From: Lysinibacillus irui
Lineage (GTDB): Bacteria; Bacillota; Bacilli; Bacillales_A; Planococcaceae
Direction: 5' to 3'
NCBI RefSeq assembly: GCF_028877475.1
Contig: NZ_CP113527.1
Span: forward strand, 2,039,501-2,103,500
Length of the DNA: 64,000 bases
Under the pieces are notes generated by a model. That model was not told where the DNA came from. It saw only the letters and a program-made list of their open reading frames with translations, and searched no databases. A program made the position numbers and the translations under genes. Positions 1 to 9,160 of this stretch are shown in pieces (positions within the stretch are counted from its first letter, which is position 1; each line of letters opens with the position of its first letter).

Positions 1-334
1 GATCCAAAAAGTGACCGAACCGCTCCAAATCGGGTGAGTAGTGATCCAAAAGGTGATCGAACCGCTCAATAGTGAGAGGAAAGTGATCCAAGAGGTGATC
101 GAACCGCTCCAAAGTGAGTGAGAGGTGATCCAAAAGGTGACCGAACCGCTCCAAAGTGAGGGGGAAGTGATCCAAAAAGTGATAGAACCGCTCCAAATTG
201 AGTGAGAAGTGATCCAAAAGGTGAGGAAACCGCTCCAAAGTGAGTTGGAAGTGATCCAAAAAGTGATCGAACCGCTCCAAAGCGAGGGGGAAGTGATCGA
301 ACTAGTGATCGAACCGCTCCACCAAATCAGGAAA
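1..334. repeat. Tandem array 1, 42-bp unit (two 21-bp halves)
   Basis: Direct repeats start at 41, 83, 125, 167, 209, 251 and 293, exactly 42 bp apart, with a partial unit at 1-40, so the array probably runs past the window edge. Each unit has a GTGATCCAAAA half and a CCGCTCCAAAG half, each 21 bp and about half identical to the other. Every unit carries GATC. Reading frames through it encode only low-complexity heptad-like peptides and lack a convincing start, so I treat it as non-coding. It lies downstream of the amidohydrolase gene and its terminator. Confidence 0.9.
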
Positions 335-404
335 TCACACCAATGCAAGGCAGAACCACTTCACCCCGAAGAGAACCTCTTAAATCCTCCGCTTCTCAAC
401 AAAA

Positions 405-437
405 ACAGGACGAGATGCTGCATGCATCTCGTCCTAT
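405..437 (-). terminator. Rho-independent terminator of the abgT-amidohydrolase unit
   Basis: Perfect 12-bp inverted repeat, AGGACGAGATGC at 407-418 and its complement at 424-435. On the minus strand it is followed by a short T-rich run (TGTTTTTG). It lies just beyond the amidohydrolase stop codon. Confidence 0.8.
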
Positions 438-442
438 TAATT

Positions 443-1633
443 TTAATTATGCTTTGCGAAGTAGTCTAATGTTGCTTGGCCTAGAACGTTGGCAGCAATT
501 CGTAAGGAGCGTTCGTCGATATCGAATTTCGGGTGATGGTGAGGATATACTTCCTCCCAATTTGGATTTTTTGCGCCTGTAAAGAAGAAGGCACCTGGGA
601 TTTCCTCTAAGTAATAGGCAAAATCCTCACCACCCATATTAGGGTCAACCAGTTCAACAGCTGCTACATCTGCAATTTTCTCTGCGGATTCCATAATATG
701 CTCTATCTCTGCTTCATGGTTAACAACAGGTGGATAGCCTCGTACAAACTCATATTCGTAGTCTGCTTTTGTTAAATAGCATGTGGCCTTTAATAGTTCT
801 TCAATTTCACGCTCTAGCAAACTGCGCTCTTCCTCGTGGAAAGTGCGTACAGTACCTTTCATATACACTTGATCAGCAATGACATTGAATGGATTGAGGG
901 CCTCGATATGCCCAATCGACACTACTGCTGGACGTAATGGATTGACGCGACGTGCCACGAGCTGCTGTAAATTCGTAATAAACTGTGCCGCTAAAACAAT
1001 GGAATCCTTGGTGTCACTTGGGTTGGAACCGTGGCCACCTTTGCCTTTGATTGTTATATAAATACCATCTGCTGCAGCCATTAATGGTCCCTTCGCTGTT
1101 TGTACTTTTCCAAGTTCAGTTGGAGCCCATAAATGTGTACCAAAAATAACATCGACACCTTCTAGGCAGCCGTCCTTAATCATTGAAATAGCTCCACCCG
1201 GGGCCAGCTCCTCTGCATGCTGATGAATAAAGACGATAGTTCCTGCTAGGTCATCCTTCATTTTGTTGAGGGCCTTCGCTAAAATTAACAGGGAGGCTGT
1301 GTGTCCATCATGTCCGCAAGCATGCATACGACCTTTAATTTTTGATTGGAAAGGTAAGCCTGTTTCTTCTGTAATGGCTAAGGCGTCAAAATCCGCGCGT
1401 AACGCTACGGTTTTCCCGGGTTTACCACCTACTAGCTTTGCCACAACACCATTGCCACCTACACCTTCATGAACCTCATGACCTAAGGCGCGATGAAAGG
1501 CTGCGATTGTTTTCGGCGTTTCTACTTCCTCGAAGGAAAGTTCAGGATTTTCATGGAAATGACGACGAAGCTGAATCATTTCTTCCTCATATTGCTTTAA
1601 TAACTCTGCTAATTGTTGTTGTAATGCTGTCAT
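443..1633 (-). CDS. M20 family amidohydrolase (N-acyl amino acid / p-aminobenzoyl-glutamate type)
   Basis: Metal-dependent cytosolic amidase, predicted to cleave N-acylated amino acids or aminobenzoyl-glutamate-like amides. The 396-residue protein shows the M20 hallmarks: ALRADFDAL, the metal motif HACGHDGH, HQHAEEL, and MGGEDFAYY near the C terminus. I chose the ATG at 1633 because AAGGAGT lies 8 nt upstream; a GTG at 1642 overlaps that site. It is 12 bp downstream of the AbgT transporter, so the two are almost certainly co-transcribed: import, then hydrolysis. Family assignment is firm; the true substrate is inferred from the partner. Confidence 0.9.
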   Translation of the reverse strand: MTALQQQLAELLKQYEEEMIQLRRHFHENPELSFEEVETPKTIAAFHRALGHEVHEGVGGNGVVAKLVGGKPGKTVALRADFDALAITEETGLPFQSKIKGRMHACGHDGHTASLLILAKALNKMKDDLAGTIVFIHQHAEELAPGGAISMIKDGCLEGVDVIFGTHLWAPTELGKVQTAKGPLMAAADGIYITIKGKGGHGSNPSDTKDSIVLAAQFITNLQQLVARRVNPLRPAVVSIGHIEALNPFNVIADQVYMKGTVRTFHEEERSLLEREIEELLKATCYLTKADYEYEFVRGYPPVVNHEAEIEHIMESAEKIADVAAVELVDPNMGGEDFAYYLEEIPGAFFFTGAKNPNWEEVYPHHHPKFDIDERSLRIAANVLGQATLDYFAKHN

Positions 1634-1645
1634 GTAAAACACTCC

Positions 1646-3175
1646 TTATTTTAAGTAAATATAATCACCAGGTCCTAGCGGTAAACCGAATAGGAACCAA
1701 AGAGCAAATAAGATAATCCAGCCGATTGCAAAGAATACCGAGAACGGTAATAAAGAGGAAATAAGTGTCCCGATACCGATATTTTTATCGTAGCGCTTTG
1801 CAAACGACAGAAGAATCGCGAAATACGGTAACATCGGCGTTATTGGATTTGTAATCGAATCCCCTACACGATAGGCTATTTGTGTAATCGCTGGGGTATA
1901 ACCTAAGTAGAGGAACATCGGAACAAAAATCGGTGCAAGCAAAGCCCATTTGGCTGATGCACTGGCGATTAATAAGTTAACAAATGCACAAATTAAAACA
2001 AAGCCAATCATCATTGGTAAACCTGTAAAATTTAATGCTTGTAACAGCTCAGCCCCTTTTATGGCTAAAATAGAACCAATATTACTCCAGTTGAAGAAGG
2101 CGATCATTTGTGAAGCGGCAAAAGCTAATACAATAAATGGTGCCATATCAGCGATGGATTTAAAAATTTTCTCCGCAACTTCTTTATCGTTTTTAACCTC
2201 CTTCGCTGCAATACCATAGGCAAGACCAGGTAATAGGAAGAAGAATAACATGATGGGTACAATGCCTGACATGAAAGGTGAATTTAAAAAGCCGCCTGTT
2301 TCAGGATCACGTAAAAGCCCATTCGATGGAATAACTGTAATAGCAATGACTAAAATATAAGCTAGCGTTACGATTCCAGCCCATTTTAATCCTCGTTTTT
2401 CTAGGGCTGTCAATGGCTCTAGCTTTTCAACCTCTCCGTTAAACGTACCGAAGCGAGGCTCTGTAAACTTTTTCGCAACCCACGTGCCAATAATGACTAG
2501 TAAAAATGTCGAAGCAATTAAGAAGTAGTAGTTCATCGTTGCACGACCAGTATACGTAGGGTCTGCTATATGTGCTGCTGATTCGGTAATTCCTAGTAAT
2601 AATACATCGAGAGAGCTAATCAAAATGTTGGCACTGAAGCCTCCAGCTACAGCTGCATATGTAATAATTAAACCAGCTAATGGATTGCGACCAATACTCA
2701 TAAAAATCATAGCTGCAATAGGTGGTAAAATGATAAATGCCGCGTCAGCAGCTAAGTTTCCAACTAAACCTGTAAAAATAATAAAAGGTACAATTAACTT
2801 TGTCGGTGCTGACATCACGATCTTCTTCATGACAGCCGAAATTAGCCCTGTTTGCTCAGCTAAACCAATACCAATCATCGTCACGATAACTAGCCCTAGA
2901 GGAGCAAAGCCTGTAAATGTCGATACCATTTGCGTTAAAATTAAGATGAGTCCTTCTTGACTTAGCAGGTTTTTGACTTCAATGACCTCATCTGTACCGG
3001 GTTGAACTGCTGAAATACCTAGCATAGATAGAACCCATGATAAAACTAGTACTATACCTGCTAGAATAATAAATAACGTGATTGGGTCTGGTAATTTATT
3101 GCCTGCACGTTCGATTTTATCTAACATGTTGTCAATCCAAGATTTTTTCTTAATTGTTTGTGAATTCCCTTGCAT
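1646..3175 (-). CDS. abgT: AbgT family transporter
   Basis: Integral membrane transporter of about 509 residues, of the AbgT family (p-aminobenzoyl-glutamate import in E. coli; some relatives export sulfonamides). Many hydrophobic segments are visible, with the family-like stretches LAADAAFIILPP and GDSITNPITPMLPYF, the latter near residue 440. An ATG at 3184 sits directly against the GGAG, whereas the ATG at 3175 has about 10 nt spacing, so I use 3175. It leads a two-gene unit with the M20 amidohydrolase and is divergent from a regulator. Direction of transport cannot be read from sequence. Confidence 0.9.
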   Translation of the reverse strand: MQGNSQTIKKKSWIDNMLDKIERAGNKLPDPITLFIILAGIVLVLSWVLSMLGISAVQPGTDEVIEVKNLLSQEGLILILTQMVSTFTGFAPLGLVIVTMIGIGLAEQTGLISAVMKKIVMSAPTKLIVPFIIFTGLVGNLAADAAFIILPPIAAMIFMSIGRNPLAGLIITYAAVAGGFSANILISSLDVLLLGITESAAHIADPTYTGRATMNYYFLIASTFLLVIIGTWVAKKFTEPRFGTFNGEVEKLEPLTALEKRGLKWAGIVTLAYILVIAITVIPSNGLLRDPETGGFLNSPFMSGIVPIMLFFFLLPGLAYGIAAKEVKNDKEVAEKIFKSIADMAPFIVLAFAASQMIAFFNWSNIGSILAIKGAELLQALNFTGLPMMIGFVLICAFVNLLIASASAKWALLAPIFVPMFLYLGYTPAITQIAYRVGDSITNPITPMLPYFAILLSFAKRYDKNIGIGTLISSLLPFSVFFAIGWIILFALWFLFGLPLGPGDYIYLK

Positions 3176-3223
3176 AAATTTCATCTCCTTTTATACTTTA
3201 TTAGACTTATTCTTTAAAAAATG

Positions 3224-3245
3224 AATGTCTGTAATTTAAGACATT
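3224..3245. promoter_or_regulatory. Candidate operator, inverted repeat between abgT and its divergent regulator
   Basis: Perfect 7-bp inverted repeat AATGTCT-N8-AGACATT in the 140-bp divergent gap. Its placement suits a site controlling both promoters through the adjacent winged-helix protein. The function is inferred. Confidence 0.5.
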
Positions 3246-3325
3246 AAAAATCTATGTCCTTTATACAAAGAAACCGTATTTTCTGACTATTTTCAATATT
3301 TATTTTTCAATAAGGAGATATATGT

Positions 3326-4639
3326 ATGTATAAAATTAATGTTTTTACCGCAAAACGTTCGCTTTCTTGGGTTCAGCAACTTGAAAAAATTAAACCCGCT
3401 TTTTGTAAATTTCATTACTATGCTTATAACGATAATGCACATTTACATGAGCTTTTAGAGAAGCATTTAGATGGGGGAGATGGAGCACTTTTTAGCGGGC
3501 AGATTCCTTATTTCTTTGCTAAAAGCTATTTTCAAGAAGTAACAGTACCCATGCATTATTTCGATATTTCAGAGCGTGATTTTTACCGTACCGTTACGGA
3601 GCTTTTTTATGAGAAAAAGATAGCTATGAATCGTATCGCCATCGATTTTTGTTATGAGGAAAACGGCTATCTTGGTATTCATGAATGGTCGATAGGTGAA
3701 AAACCGTTTCTTTTTAGCCAAACAATGAGCGAGTTCGCTAGTAGCGATATTATCGACAAAGCTGCAGAATGGCACATACAATTGCATAACGAAAACAAGG
3801 TTGAGCTAAGCTTTACACGCATTGCAGAAATACGTGAACGATTAGCGCTTCAAAACATACCGTTTATTGCTTTTTACCCATCTCTGTATGCCATGCAATT
3901 AACATTGGATCATTTTGTCAAACAGCTTCAAATTCGCCAGCTTAATCAAAACAAAGTCGTTGTTGTACATATTTTAATTCCGATAGACAAATCGAATCTA
4001 GATGACTTAGAATATCGGCAAATCGCCTTATATAAAGCGATTTTAGATTTCAAACGACTATATGCTTGTTCGTTTATCGTGCATCGAGAGGCTTCATTCC
4101 TTGCGATTATCACGACATATCAGCAATTCTTATCTACAACAGATCAATATACACATTGTCAGTTAGTTGATTTTTTAAATGATAAGCTATCCTTTCCTGT
4201 CAAAATAGGGTGGGGGATTGGTGACTCTCTTATTGAAAGTCAGGAGTTTGCTAAAAAAGCCGCAACCCTCTGCTCCTCAAAGGAAACACAGGGCTATATA
4301 ATTGAAAATACACGAGAAATCGGACCTTTATTATATGCAACAAAGCTACAGTTTGACGATGAAAAACAACAATACTTAAAAACGTTAAGCACTACCTATG
4401 ACATTCCTTTATTACAATTACAAAAAATTGACGCTATGCTGGAAAAGCTAACGACCACTATCGTCAGTGGCGAATTGCTCAGCACTCATCTTGGCATAAC
4501 AGTCCGCTCGGCAAACCGAATTTTAAAGCAGCTCCATGAAAAAAATTTAGCACACGAATTGCCAAGCAATACCTCTTCAACACGTGGGCGCCCAAAAAAG
4601 TATTATCAAATTACTTTAACGAACAAGGACCTTAACTAA
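3326..4639 (+). CDS. Putative transcriptional regulator with C-terminal winged helix-turn-helix
   Basis: A 437-residue protein that I cannot place in a named family. The C terminus (about residues 375-430) looks like a winged helix: LGITVRSANRILKQLH as recognition region, followed by a wing-like TRGRPKKYY. The middle part (about 280-340) resembles the degenerate GGDEF-like domain seen in PucR/CdaR-type regulators (IGWGIGDSL), but this is weak. ATG at 3326 has AAGGAG 8 nt upstream; the ATG at 3322 hits a stop at once. It is divergent from abgT-amidohydrolase, so the likely role is local control of that pair. Confidence 0.7.
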   Translation: MYKINVFTAKRSLSWVQQLEKIKPAFCKFHYYAYNDNAHLHELLEKHLDGGDGALFSGQIPYFFAKSYFQEVTVPMHYFDISERDFYRTVTELFYEKKIAMNRIAIDFCYEENGYLGIHEWSIGEKPFLFSQTMSEFASSDIIDKAAEWHIQLHNENKVELSFTRIAEIRERLALQNIPFIAFYPSLYAMQLTLDHFVKQLQIRQLNQNKVVVVHILIPIDKSNLDDLEYRQIALYKAILDFKRLYACSFIVHREASFLAIITTYQQFLSTTDQYTHCQLVDFLNDKLSFPVKIGWGIGDSLIESQEFAKKAATLCSSKETQGYIIENTREIGPLLYATKLQFDDEKQQYLKTLSTTYDIPLLQLQKIDAMLEKLTTTIVSGELLSTHLGITVRSANRILKQLHEKNLAHELPSNTSSTRGRPKKYYQITLTNKDLN

Positions 4640-4707
4640 ACTTACTATCAAACAGGGGCTTAGTGGACAGTTCCTTGGAGCTTGTATGATATAGCCTTGA
4701 AATATGA

Positions 4708-4740
4708 AAAAGAGACATCCATTGTAGGATGTCTCTTTAT
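4708..4740. terminator. Bidirectional terminator
   Basis: 12-bp perfect stem AAAGAGACATCC (4709-4720) / GGATGTCTCTTT (4727-4738) with a 6-nt loop, between the converging regulator and cold-shock genes. A-rich and T-rich flanks on the two sides fit use from both directions. Confidence 0.85.
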
Positions 4741-4765
4741 GATGCACGTCTATGTTAAGTGAAGA

Positions 4766-4966
4766 TTATAGTTTCACTACATTCGTTGCTTGAGGTCCAC
4801 GGCTTCCTTCTTCTACGCCGAATTCTACTTTTTGGCCCTCTTCTAAAGTTTTGAAGCCATCTGCTTGGATCGCTGAGAAATGTACGAATACATCGTTGCC
4901 ACCTTCAACTGCGATGAAGCCAAAACCTTTTTCTGCGTTAAACCATTTTACTGTTCCTTGTGTCAT
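4766..4966 (-). CDS. Cold-shock protein, CspA/CspB family
   Basis: A 66-residue single OB-fold nucleic-acid chaperone. RNP1-type KGFGFI and RNP2-type VFVHF motifs are intact, and the length is normal for a Bacillus Csp. The start is the ATG at 4966 (MTQGTVKW) behind GGGAGGG; the longer frame upstream adds sequence absent from the family. The roughly 200-bp leader upstream (4967-5182) is long, as is typical of csp mRNAs whose translation is temperature-controlled, but I did not identify a defined element in it. Confidence 0.95.
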   Translation of the reverse strand: MTQGTVKWFNAEKGFGFIAVEGGNDVFVHFSAIQADGFKTLEEGQKVEFGVEEGSRGPQATNVVKL

Positions 4967-5182
4967 GTAAACACCCTCCCAAAAAAATTCAACAATCAAT
5001 TGCTTCCATCACATATAAAAAACGTATTCAAAAGCTTGTATTCCTTGTGTATACGCGTTTTTAATCATCGCAACGAAGTAATGTAATTATTACCTTTATT
5101 ATAGTACAGAATTGTTTGTATATCCAGTATATTCCGTTTTTAGTAAAAGAATTTTTACAATTGTCATCAAATGGTAATGATA

Positions 5183-5809
5183 TTAATCAATCCATGCTTT
5201 TTCCTTGGCCACAATGACGGCCTCTGCTCGGGATTCAACATTCAGTTTGACGAATAGCTTCGATAAATAATTTTCTACCGTGCGCTGAGTGACCCCTATA
5301 GCTGAGGCAATGGCTTTGTTCGTACAGCCTTGTGCAACGAGCTGTAATATTTCCTGTTCTTTATCACTTAATAATACCTCTTGCTGAACATTAGGTAGGT
5401 TGGTACGTTGCTGGACAAAGTCTAAGAAATCGGCTGCCAGCAAAATTTCGCCTCTTAGCGCTGCTTGGATCGTTTGAATCACCTGTTCCTTCGTTGCAAG
5501 CTTTGATAATAAGCCATCAATTTTTTTCTCAATGAGTAGCTCATAATAATCGGACAGCTCGTAGCCTGTATAAAGAATAATGAGTGCTTCAGGTTGTTTT
5601 TTCTTAATCATTTCTGATAATTGAATGCCATTGATTGGCTTCATATTAATATCAATTAGGAATAACTGAAAAGCTTCGGTATCCATTCTTGGTAAAACAG
5701 CTGCACTATCCTGTTCGGTTTCGATTTTGACATTGGCTAAATCCTGTAACAATGTTTTTGTACCATCTAAAACGACAGGATGGTCATCTATAATAAGTAT
5801 GTTCATCAT
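5183..5809 (-). CDS. ComA-like response regulator (NarL/LuxR type)
   Basis: A 208-residue two-component regulator. The receiver domain (1-120) has the acidic pair IIDDHP and phospho-acceptor Asp53 in LIDIN; the LuxR-type helix-turn-helix covers about 143-205 (TNKAIASAIGVTQRTVENYLSKLFVKL). Stretches such as YTGYE and RGEIL and the overall layout match B. subtilis ComA as I recall it. The start is the ATG at 5809 behind GGGG; the longer frame runs back into the kinase gene. It overlaps the kinase by 26 bp, which implies translational coupling and partnership. Targets are unknown. Confidence 0.88.
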   Translation of the reverse strand: MMNILIIDDHPVVLDGTKTLLQDLANVKIETEQDSAAVLPRMDTEAFQLFLIDINMKPINGIQLSEMIKKKQPEALIILYTGYELSDYYELLIEKKIDGLLSKLATKEQVIQTIQAALRGEILLAADFLDFVQQRTNLPNVQQEVLLSDKEQEILQLVAQGCTNKAIASAIGVTQRTVENYLSKLFVKLNVESRAEAVIVAKEKAWID

Positions 5810-7976
5810 ATGAATCCCCGTCCTCTTGTATTTGTATAAAAATATGCATGCCCTCATTGTGGCTAGATTGGATGGTAATATTACCATTAAAAGCACGGAC
5901 ACGTTCGCGAATGCCATTAATGCCCATGGATGCAGAGGACTGGATCAAATCGTCTATGTCACAGCCTATCCCATTATCGTCATATTGAAGGATAAAGCCA
6001 TGGGGAACTGCTTGTAATTGGAGCGAGACCTCCGTTGCTTCGGAATGCTTGATTGCATTATTGAAAAGCTCCTGAACGAGACGATAGACCACGAGATGGA
6101 GGGTTACATCCTGGAATTGCACCTGATCTATTCGAGCATCTAATAAAAAGTCGGCACGTATCTTTACCTTTTGAATCAGTTTTTTTAAGGCTATTTGTAA
6201 GCCAAAGGTATCTAGTAGAGGGGGACTTAAGTTCTCGCAATATTCTCGTAAGTCCTTCGTCGCATTTAATAGTTGCTCACGAATATCCAGCACGGTTCCT
6301 TTGTTAATAGTAGGTGAGCCAGCAAGAACATCAAGCTCTCTAGCTAAATGCAGCTGCTCCTGCAAAATGGTATCGTGTAATTCCTGTGCTAAAATACTTT
6401 TTTCTTTCTCAATAATATTCCACAGCAATTTATCGAGCCAATGAAGCGGTGTATCACTGGTGTTTTTAATTTGCTGTATGTCACGAACTAAATCCTCAAT
6501 TTGCTGTAAATTATTGATGGACATGGACACATACAGCGCGAGCAATTCTAACCAAAGCAGCTCTTCCTTTTGTAAGGCATGTTGTATCTCTAACATAATT
6601 TTTTCCTCACCAGCATCATGTAGCAGCAGCCGCGTATAGGAACTGGCAAGCTGTGGGGAATCTTCTGTTATCGTACAGATATGAAAGGCTGTCGTGCCTA
6701 GTTTTTCGGTAATTTCATATTTAAAACGGTCTAATAATTCTTGCTGGTTTTTTGCTTTCCCCATACGATGAACCGCCGCATATAAATTATGTACATAATT
6801 TCCAGTGGAAGAAAAGATAATTTTTCGATACTTAAAATCAATGCGTTCTTTTACATAAAAGCTAGCAATGATAACCAAAAACAGCAGTAAAAAAATACTT
6901 GTCATATGAACAATGGAAAGCTCGCCTAAAAATAATAGCGTAATCCCTGCTGTGGCTAGAAGGGCACTGAAAAAGGCCAGTGTTGAATAATAGCGTAAAC
7001 GGGATAATTGGTATTCAATATCAAATAATCGTTCGTTCACCTGAATAAACAGAAATGAGAATGGAATAAATAATAAAAATAAAGCAGCTATTTCGGCGTG
7101 TAATAACGGCTTATGTCCTAAAATTTCAGGTGCCACGAAAAACAATAAAAATGGTAAAAATGGCACAATAAACGCAATGGCAATCAAACGAATTTTAGCT
7201 AGTTTCGTCCGTAAGTAACTCGTTAATAAAATATAAATAGCATAGAGCACAAGAATAGCAAATAAGCTCAAGTTTAAGAGAGGTGTCAACTCACGAACAG
7301 TTGGCAAAAATTCTCCTAGTAAATCACAGACCGGAATGATAAGTGGAAACAGATATAGCCATTTACTGTCGATATAGGTCCATTTAATTCGTAAGTAGTT
7401 GAAAAAATGCTGTAAAAAGTGAAGGAAGAGAACCATACATAAAATAATACATATGCCGATGACAAACTTGCCAATGACATTCCCTCTTGCAGAAGCGCCT
7501 GTGCTAATGTAGGCCAGGGAACAGGTTAATAAAAATAGAATCAATAAAAAAGTGGATAGATTATTTTTATTACGCTGACATAAATAAAGTGCAACAACGA
7601 AAGCTAAAAGAAAATAAAAGATAGGAAACAAAATTTGTAAATATAATTCTTCCGGCATATCTCGATGCTTTACAGCAATGGTTTGAATCGCCCCATCAGG
7701 TTTTTGAATCGTTAATGTATGGGCACTTCTAATGATGGAATATAGCTGAACAGAGCGGTCTTCCAAAGTCGGCTCTCCATCAATGGCTAGAACGATGTCC
7801 CCTTTATTAATATTTTTTTGCTGTGCCCATTGAGGATAGTAGCTATCGATGAAGACAGGTTGTCCATTTGTTATATCAACGCTCATACTAATAAAGGGCG
7901 ACTTGATTGCAATGGCTAATACATAAATGCCAAGTATAAAATAGGTAAGAAAAATACTATATGTCCATTTTTTCAT
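5784..7976 (-). CDS. ComP-like sensor histidine kinase
   Basis: A 730-residue membrane kinase. Residue order: TM1 (7-25); an extracytoplasmic PDZ-like segment with NKGDIVLAIDGEP (57-69); about seven more membrane helices (108-375); a cytoplasmic linker; a HisKA_3-type dimerisation region with phospho-acceptor His534 in QELHD; and an ATPase domain with NNAIKH (639-644) and DDNGIG (666-671). The architecture and many short matches (AYISTGA, ERVRAF) recall B. subtilis ComP, the ComX quorum sensor. No comQ or comX gene lies upstream: the next gene is divergent. The ligand may therefore be encoded elsewhere or be different. Confidence 0.88.
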   Translation of the reverse strand: MKKWTYSIFLTYFILGIYVLAIAIKSPFISMSVDITNGQPVFIDSYYPQWAQQKNINKGDIVLAIDGEPTLEDRSVQLYSIIRSAHTLTIQKPDGAIQTIAVKHRDMPEELYLQILFPIFYFLLAFVVALYLCQRNKNNLSTFLLILFLLTCSLAYISTGASARGNVIGKFVIGICIILCMVLFLHFLQHFFNYLRIKWTYIDSKWLYLFPLIIPVCDLLGEFLPTVRELTPLLNLSLFAILVLYAIYILLTSYLRTKLAKIRLIAIAFIVPFLPFLLFFVAPEILGHKPLLHAEIAALFLLFIPFSFLFIQVNERLFDIEYQLSRLRYYSTLAFFSALLATAGITLLFLGELSIVHMTSIFLLLFLVIIASFYVKERIDFKYRKIIFSSTGNYVHNLYAAVHRMGKAKNQQELLDRFKYEITEKLGTTAFHICTITEDSPQLASSYTRLLLHDAGEEKIMLEIQHALQKEELLWLELLALYVSMSINNLQQIEDLVRDIQQIKNTSDTPLHWLDKLLWNIIEKEKSILAQELHDTILQEQLHLARELDVLAGSPTINKGTVLDIREQLLNATKDLREYCENLSPPLLDTFGLQIALKKLIQKVKIRADFLLDARIDQVQFQDVTLHLVVYRLVQELFNNAIKHSEATEVSLQLQAVPHGFILQYDDNGIGCDIDDLIQSSASMGINGIRERVRAFNGNITIQSSHNEGMHIFIQIQEDGDSYDEHTYYR

Positions 7977-8048
7977 TATGAAACCTCAAGTTTGCTTATG
8001 ATAATAATCTCCTATATATTATCGCTAATTATTGATAAATTTGGAATA

Positions 8049-8111
8049 CCGAAATGACGCGTTTCGGAAAACCACTATTATTTTTTCGGAATAACGAAAT
8101 AGTGTTTTCGG
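8049..8111. promoter_or_regulatory. Candidate operator with helically phased TTTCGG half-sites
   Basis: The gap between the ComP-like kinase and the divergent gene at 8166 holds TTTCGG at 8062, 8084 and 8106, exactly 22 bp apart. Inverted partners are CCGAAA at 8049-8054 and ACGAAA at 8094-8099. This is a typical layout for a dimeric regulator bound on one face of the helix. The ComA-like protein is the obvious candidate, but the motif differs from the B. subtilis ComA box (TTGCGG-N4-CCGCAA). Confidence 0.5.
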
Positions 8112-8165
8112 ACATGGCTATGATAGGGTAAATTTAATCATTGTGACGAATAGGGGGGCTATTGC

Positions 8166-9086
8166 GTGAAAAAAGGCATTTTATCACTTATTGTGTTTTT
8201 CCTCATCGCTATGATCATGAGTCCGTTGACCACGAAAGCCAAAACGGTAGATCAAGAGAAAGTCGAAGTGGAAATTTGTCTCATCGGTAGTGATAATCAT
8301 TTTGTTTATAAAATTCCGAAGCGTTTACATAAGGATATACCCTACACTGAAATGAGGAATGGCATTCAAGCTTCCTTAGCTAGTCATTGGAAAATTGAAG
8401 AAGCTCATTATGAGGCGAATAATTCAAATGTTGCTTACACCTTTTACATAGGGGATTTATTTCAAGAAAAGCAAGATGGGCAGCTGAAGGTATCGATTCC
8501 TTATCGTATTTTACTTGGGATGTTTGGGGAACAGGATCCTATTCAATTGCGTATTTTAGCGAGTAAGTTATCCCATTGGACTGTCAATACAAAGGATTGG
8601 ACGGCACTTGGCTTTATGGAGCCTTTTACTTTTTTAAGTGAGCGCGAATATATATATGAGGGCGCAGTCGACGATTTATTGAACCAAAGGGTGGGTCATT
8701 TTAATGGTACGATTCAGAAAAATCAATTATTAGTATACAGTGTCATTTATTTTAGTTTTATTGGTATTCAATTGCTTGCTTGTCTCATTTTGTCGAGACG
8801 CTTAAAAAGAAAAATCATTCAAAATCCAGACAATATGCATCAGTTCCGTAGACTGAATTATCTGTATCAATTACTACCAATTTTAATTATTGTTGCCCAA
8901 ATCATCTTTCTTGTGATGACTGGCCTTATTACAGCATTCGGGCTTTACTTCAGCCCTGGCATCGATTTATTAGTTATCGTTGGACCTATTTTACTCAATA
9001 TTATTTTACTTCCTAGCTTTTTCGTCACGGCAGAGAGTGAAATCTCCCGGGAGCTTAACAACAAGAATTCCTACCATTCGAGCTAA
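8166..9086 (+). CDS. Signal-peptide membrane protein of unknown function, divergent from the ComP-like kinase
   Basis: A 306-residue protein I do not recognise. It has a cleavable-looking signal peptide (1-25, ending near TKAKT), an extracytoplasmic domain of about 165 residues without obvious motifs, and three hydrophobic segments in the C-terminal third (about 195-215, 235-258 and 265-288). Start is a GTG at 8166 behind an AGGGGGG ribosome site. Its promoter region is shared with the kinase and contains phased repeats, so it may be a target or accessory of that two-component system. That link is inference only. Confidence 0.8.
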   Translation: MKKGILSLIVFFLIAMIMSPLTTKAKTVDQEKVEVEICLIGSDNHFVYKIPKRLHKDIPYTEMRNGIQASLASHWKIEEAHYEANNSNVAYTFYIGDLFQEKQDGQLKVSIPYRILLGMFGEQDPIQLRILASKLSHWTVNTKDWTALGFMEPFTFLSEREYIYEGAVDDLLNQRVGHFNGTIQKNQLLVYSVIYFSFIGIQLLACLILSRRLKRKIIQNPDNMHQFRRLNYLYQLLPILIIVAQIIFLVMTGLITAFGLYFSPGIDLLVIVGPILLNIILLPSFFVTAESEISRELNNKNSYHSS

Positions 9087-9160
9087 TAATAGACGTACGA
9101 AAATACGCTGTAAAATGGTATAATGGTCAACAGCAAACTTGAAGGAGCTGTTGAAGAAAA

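Noticed and set aside
1-334. Iteron-type replication origin
   Set aside because: The step of 21 bp would fit iterons, but no Rep protein, DnaA-box cluster or partition gene is near any array.
5826-6240. Short ORFs inside the ComP-like kinase gene, including a possible ComX-like peptide
   Set aside because: They are shadows of a well-conserved kinase domain. None has a ribosome site and none lies upstream of the kinase, where comX would be expected.
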